Assembly: GCA_025464925.1 (NCBI GenBank) | Contig: JAODMS010000024.1 | Span: 1-9,273 of the forward strand | Direction of reading: 5' to 3' | Source: Arthrobacter sp. | GTDB lineage: Bacteria; Actinomycetota; Actinomycetes; Actinomycetales; Micrococcaceae | DNA: 9,273 nucleotides | Part shown: piece after piece, positions 5,827 to 9,273 of the stretch | Numbering within the stretch: position 1 is the first letter of the stretch | How the letters are laid out: the number at the start of each line of letters is the position of its first letter | Program-made: the position numbers and the translations under genes | Notes under the pieces: generated by a model | What the model was told of the DNA's origin: nothing | Databases searched by the model: none | What the model saw: only the letters and a program-made list of their open reading frames with translations

Positions 5827-7575
5827 ATGACTGATACAGCTCTAGCCGGGGCGTCGGTGGATACCGCTGCAGCCAAGCGACCCGCCCGCACCTCCTCCCG
5901 ACCGGCAGCAAAGCCGCACGGCCAGTGGAAGGTCGACGGCACCGAGCCGCTCAACGCCAACGAAACCTGGAAACAGGAAGACAACGGCCTGAACGTCCGC
6001 GAGCGTATCGAGTCCGTCTACGCCAAGCACGGCTTCGATTCCATCGAGGGCACGGACCTCCACGGCCGGTTCCGCTGGTGGGGGCTCTACACCCAGCGCA
6101 AGCCCGGAATCGACGGCGGCAAGACCGCCACCCTCGAGCCGCATGAGCTCGAGGACAAGTACTTCATGCTGCGCGTGAGGATCGACGGCGGCGCGCTCAC
6201 CACCGAGCAGCTGCGCGTCATCGGCCAGATCTCCGTCGACTTCGGCCGTGACTCCGCGGACCTCACGGACCGCCAGAACATCCAGCTGCACTGGATCCGG
6301 GTGGAGGACGTGCCGGAGATCTGGCGCCGCCTCGAAGGCGTCGGACTCTCCACCACCGAGGCCTGCGGCGACGTTCCGCGCGTCATCCTCGGCTCGCCCG
6401 TGGCCGGCATCGCCAAGGACGAGATCATCGACCCCACCCCGCTGATCAACGAGCTCGCCGACCGGTTCATCGGCGACCCGGAGCTGGCCAACCTGCCGCG
6501 CAAATTCAAGACCGCCATCACCGGCCACCCGAGCCAGGACGTGGTCCACGAGATCAACGACGTTGCCCTGGTCGGCCTGGTCCACCCCGAACTCGGCGTC
6601 GGCTACGACCTCTGGGTCGGCGGCGCGCTGTCCACCAACCCGATGCTCGGCAAGCGCCTCGGCGCGTTCGTCCGCCCGGACCAGGCCGCCGACGTCTGGC
6701 TTGGCGTCACCAGCATCTTCCGCGACTACGGCTACCGCCGGATGCGCACCAAGGCCCGGCTGAAGTTCCTGCTCGCCGACTGGGGCCCGGAGAAGTTCCG
6801 CCAGATCCTCGAGGACGAATACCTCGGCTACAAGCTCTCGGACGGCCCGGCCGCGCCCAAGCCGTCGACCCCGGGCGACCACATCGGCGTGCACGAGCAG
6901 AAGGACGGCAAGTTCTTCATCGGCGCCACCCCGCTGGCCGGACGGCTTTCCGGCAGCCAGCTGGTCAAGCTCGCTGACACGCTCGAGGCCCGCGGTTCGC
7001 AGCGCCTGCGCACCACCCCGCACCAGAAAATCGTTGTGCTGGACGTCGCCGAGGACCAGGTGGAACCGCTCGTGGCCGAACTGGACGCCCTGGGCCTCTC
7101 CGCCCGCCCGTCCGTGTTCCGCCGCGGCACCATCGCCTGCACCGGCATCGAATACTGCAAACTGGCCATCGTCGAAACCAAGGTCACGGCCGCCACCGCC
7201 GTCGCCGAACTGGAGCGCCGCCTCGCGGACCTCGCGGACAGCGGCCAGCTGCCGCAGGCCCTCTCGCTGCACATCAACGGCTGCCCCAACTCCTGCGCCC
7301 GGATCCAGACGGCGGACATCGGGCTCAAGGGCATGATGCTGCCCACGCCCGACGGCGACCCCACCCCCGGTTTCCAGGTCCACCTGGGCGGCGGGCTGGC
7401 ATCCTCCAGCCGGGAAGAGGCAGGCCTCGGACGCACCGTCCGCGGCCTCAAGGTCACCGCCGATGACCTGCCCGACTACGTGGAACGCGTGGTCCGCAAG
7501 TTCGTCGCCGACCGCGCCGAAGGCCAGACCTTCGCCGAATGGGCCTTCGCCGCCGACGAGGGAGACCTCCAGTGA
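5827..7575 (+). CDS. nirA: Ferredoxin-dependent assimilatory sulfite reductase (siroheme, [4Fe-4S])
   Basis: The predicted reaction is the six-electron reduction of sulfite to sulfide. The 582-residue protein has the family's duplicated layout: a ferredoxin-like half-domain from about Y112, a first siroheme domain to about 340, a second half-domain from about 359, and the cluster domain after 430. The [4Fe-4S]-siroheme ligands are C438-x5-C444 (CTGIEYC) and C486-x3-C490 (CPNSC). Y88 (WWGLYTQR) and C180 (TEACGD) are 92 residues apart, the same spacing as the covalently linked Tyr69-Cys161 pair beside the siroheme in M. tuberculosis NirA. The first 35 residues are Ala/Thr/Arg-rich and probably disordered. 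Nitrite reductases share the fold, but the overlap with cysH (4 bases) and the upstream chelatase argue for sulfite. The ATG is supported by the -10 box six bases upstream. Confidence 0.94.
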   Translation: MTDTALAGASVDTAAAKRPARTSSRPAAKPHGQWKVDGTEPLNANETWKQEDNGLNVRERIESVYAKHGFDSIEGTDLHGRFRWWGLYTQRKPGIDGGKTATLEPHELEDKYFMLRVRIDGGALTTEQLRVIGQISVDFGRDSADLTDRQNIQLHWIRVEDVPEIWRRLEGVGLSTTEACGDVPRVILGSPVAGIAKDEIIDPTPLINELADRFIGDPELANLPRKFKTAITGHPSQDVVHEINDVALVGLVHPELGVGYDLWVGGALSTNPMLGKRLGAFVRPDQAADVWLGVTSIFRDYGYRRMRTKARLKFLLADWGPEKFRQILEDEYLGYKLSDGPAAPKPSTPGDHIGVHEQKDGKFFIGATPLAGRLSGSQLVKLADTLEARGSQRLRTTPHQKIVVLDVAEDQVEPLVAELDALGLSARPSVFRRGTIACTGIEYCKLAIVETKVTAATAVAELERRLADLADSGQLPQALSLHINGCPNSCARIQTADIGLKGMMLPTPDGDPTPGFQVHLGGGLASSSREEAGLGRTVRGLKVTADDLPDYVERVVRKFVADRAEGQTFAEWAFAADEGDLQ

Positions 7576-8363
7576 GCAGGCACGCAGCCGGCATTGACCC
7601 GGTGGTCGCACCGGCAGTCGCTTCGGCCCAGGTGGCTGCTACGGCCGCAGCCGTGGCGCCTCCGAAGCGTTCCTCCGACGAGCTCAAGGCGATCGCGGAG
7701 GCCGGCACCGCCGAGCTCGGCTGGGACGCCCCGGCCCGCGACGTCATCGCCTGGGTGGCGCGGAACTTCGAGCTGCCCGCCGTCGCCGTCGCCTGCTCCA
7801 TGGCCGACGCCGTCCTGCCGGCCCTTGTGGCGGACCAGCTTCCCGGCGTCGACGTGCTGTTCCTTGAGACCGGCTACCACTTTCCGGAGACCCATGCGAC
7901 CCGCGACGAGGTCGCCGCGAACCTCCGTGTGAACGTGGTGGACGTCCTTCCGGAGAGCACGGTCGAACAGCAGGACCGCTTGCTCGGCAAGGACCTCTTC
8001 GCCCGCGACCCGGCCCAGTGCTGCGCCCTCCGGAAGGTGGCGCCGCTGCGCCGTACCCTCGCCGGTTACGAACTCTGGTTCACCGGGGTCCGCCGCGACG
8101 AGGCCCCGACCCGCACCAACACGCCGCTGGTCACGTGGGACGAGACCAACGGCCTGGTCAAGGTCAATCCGGTCGCGGCCTGGAGCTTCGACCAGCTGGT
8201 GCAGTACTCCGAGGACAACCTCCTTCCCGTCAATCCGCTGCTTTCCCAGGGCTACCCGTCCATTGGCTGCCAGCCCTGCACCCGGAAGGTGGCGCCCGGC
8301 GATGATCCCCGCGCCGGCCGCTGGGCAGGAACCGACAAGACAGAATGCGGACTACACGTATGA
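7572..8363 (+). CDS. cysH: Adenylyl-sulfate (APS) reductase, [4Fe-4S] type
   Basis: The predicted role is thiol-driven reduction of APS to sulfite and AMP, between CysD/CysN and NirA. The 263-residue protein has the adenylyl-binding fold beginning near ELGWDAP, then VLFLETGYHFPET. It has the iron-sulfur cysteines C150-C151 (QCCALRKV) and C233-x2-C236 (GCQPC), and the catalytic cysteine C259 in the C-terminal ECGLH. The CC...CxxC set marks the APS-using, cluster-bearing group rather than the clusterless PAPS reductase of enteric bacteria. The start is GTG 7572, overlapping the nirA stop as GTGA, with a strong GAGGGAG (7558-7564) 7 bases upstream. An in-frame ATG at 7539 would overlap nirA by more and lacks this site. 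The first 30 residues are Ala/Val-rich and not conserved-looking. Confidence 0.94.
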   Translation: MSRHAAGIDPVVAPAVASAQVAATAAAVAPPKRSSDELKAIAEAGTAELGWDAPARDVIAWVARNFELPAVAVACSMADAVLPALVADQLPGVDVLFLETGYHFPETHATRDEVAANLRVNVVDVLPESTVEQQDRLLGKDLFARDPAQCCALRKVAPLRRTLAGYELWFTGVRRDEAPTRTNTPLVTWDETNGLVKVNPVAAWSFDQLVQYSEDNLLPVNPLLSQGYPSIGCQPCTRKVAPGDDPRAGRWAGTDKTECGLHV

Positions 8364-9273
8364 GCACCCAAACCACCAATGAGGACCTGGAGTTGTCTGT
8401 GCTGGAAAAGGACGCTGCTGGGGCGGCCATCGGCGTCACAGCATCCTCAAGGCTCTCCAGCCTGGACACGCTCGAGTCCGAGGCGATCCACATCATCCGC
8501 GAGGTCGTGGCCGAGTTTGAGAAGCCGGCGCTGCTGTTCTCCGGCGGCAAGGACTCCGTGGTGATGCTGCACCTGGCCACGAAGGCGTTCTGGCCGGGCA
8601 AGGTGCCGTTCCCGGTGCTGCACGTGGACACCGGCCACAACTTTCCGGAGGTCCTCGAGTTCCGCGACCGCACGGTGGAACGGCTCGGGCTCAAGCTCGT
8701 CGTCGGCAGCGTGCAGGAGTTTCTGGACAGCGGCGAACTGGCCGAACGGGCCGACGGCACCCGCAACCCGCTGCAGACCGTGCCGCTGCTGGACGCGATC
8801 CAGCGCAACAAGTTCGACGCCGTGTTCGGCGGCGGCCGCCGGGACGAGGACAAGGCCCGCGCCAAGGAGCGGATCCTGAGCCTGCGGGACGAATTCGGCC
8901 AGTGGGACCCGCGCAACCAGCGCCCCGAGCTGTGGAACCTCTACAACGGCCGGCACACCGTGGGCCAGCACGTCCGGGCGTTTCCGATCAGCAACTGGAC
9001 CGAGCTGGACGTGTGGCGCTACATCGAGCGCGAAGGCATCGACCTGCCGGGCCTGTACTACGCCCACGACCGCGAGGTCATTGCCCGCGACGGCATGTGG
9101 CGCGCGGTCGGGGAGGTCTCCCGGCCGTCCGAGCACGAGGAAGTAGTCACCAAGACCGTCCGCTACCGGACCGTCGGCGACATGTCCTGCACCGGCGCCG
9201 TTGAATCGGATGCCGCCACCGTGCGCGACGTCGTTCTTGAAGTTGCCGCCTCCACCATCACCGAACGTGGCGC
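8360..9273 (+). CDS. cysD: Sulfate adenylyltransferase subunit 2 (3' partial)
   Basis: This is the catalytic small subunit of ATP sulfurylase, which activates sulfate to APS with the GTPase partner CysN (presumably encoded just beyond the window). 304 codons are visible and the frame is open at the right edge; by comparison with Escherichia coli CysD (302 residues), about 20-25 C-terminal residues are missing. The PP-loop SGGKDS is at 61-66, followed by VLHVDTGHNFPE, FGGGRRDEDKARAKERI and WTELDVWRYI, all family hallmarks. About 33 residues precede the conserved LDTLESEAIHIIRE start, an N-terminal extension relative to E. coli. The ATG overlaps the cysH stop as ATGA and has no Shine-Dalgarno of its own, so translation is probably coupled. 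Confidence 0.95.
   Translation, partial: MSTQTTNEDLELSVLEKDAAGAAIGVTASSRLSSLDTLESEAIHIIREVVAEFEKPALLFSGGKDSVVMLHLATKAFWPGKVPFPVLHVDTGHNFPEVLEFRDRTVERLGLKLVVGSVQEFLDSGELAERADGTRNPLQTVPLLDAIQRNKFDAVFGGGRRDEDKARAKERILSLRDEFGQWDPRNQRPELWNLYNGRHTVGQHVRAFPISNWTELDVWRYIEREGIDLPGLYYAHDREVIARDGMWRAVGEVSRPSEHEEVVTKTVRYRTVGDMSCTGAVESDAATVRDVVLEVAASTITERG

Noticed and set aside
7539..7571. Earlier ATG for cysH inside nirA.
   Set aside because: GTG 7572 has a strong Shine-Dalgarno at the right distance and the 4-base GTGA overlap typical of this operon.
5842..7611. Long minus-strand open frame of 589 codons antisense to nirA.
   Set aside because: It mirrors nirA almost end to end, its translation is repetitive Gly/Ala/Val/Asp, and no family motif is seen.

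Overview
The window is high-GC actinobacterial DNA. Gene content, codon use and gene order fit a Micrococcaceae genome of the Arthrobacter/Pseudarthrobacter type. The taxon is inferred from family resemblance, not from a marker gene. Ten protein genes are supported; the first lacks its 5' end and the last lacks its 3' end. I see no rRNA, tRNA, CRISPR array or complete insertion sequence.

Region 1 (1-2442, plus strand) is a two-gene quinone/isoprenoid operon. A geranylgeranyl-reductase-family flavoprotein (MenJ-like) overlaps by 4 bases a long-chain polyprenyl diphosphate synthase. Together they look like the makers and partial reducers of the menaquinone side chain. A long perfect hairpin at 2519-2569 probably ends the operon.

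Region 2 (2443-4979) is the accessory part. It starts with 404 gene-free bases holding the terminator, a nested set of inverted repeats with an AT-rich tract, and an 84-bp palindromic repeat. Next comes a gene for an AbiEi-type winged-helix protein fused to a DUF559 (Vsr-like) nuclease domain. Immediately behind it lie a half copy and a second full copy of the same repeat, so the nuclease gene sits between two directly repeated palindromic elements. Two minus-strand genes follow: a SUKH (SMI1/KNR4) domain protein and, upstream of it, a TRIC/UPF0126 membrane protein.

Region 3 (5018-9273, plus strand) is assimilatory sulfate reduction. It holds a sirohydrochlorin chelatase (siroheme), a siroheme [4Fe-4S] sulfite reductase (nirA), an iron-sulfur APS reductase (cysH) and the small subunit of ATP sulfurylase (cysD, running off the end). 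nirA, cysH and cysD overlap by 4 bases each, so they are one transcript. Both the chelatase gene and nirA have a -10-like hexamer 6-7 bases before the ATG and no Shine-Dalgarno, so both look leaderless. The enzymes run in pathway order CysD (sulfate to APS), CysH (APS to sulfite) and NirA (sulfite to sulfide), and the chelatase supplies NirA's cofactor.

Most of the window is ordinary metabolism. The part most worth following is the repeat-flanked nuclease gene at 2697-3805.
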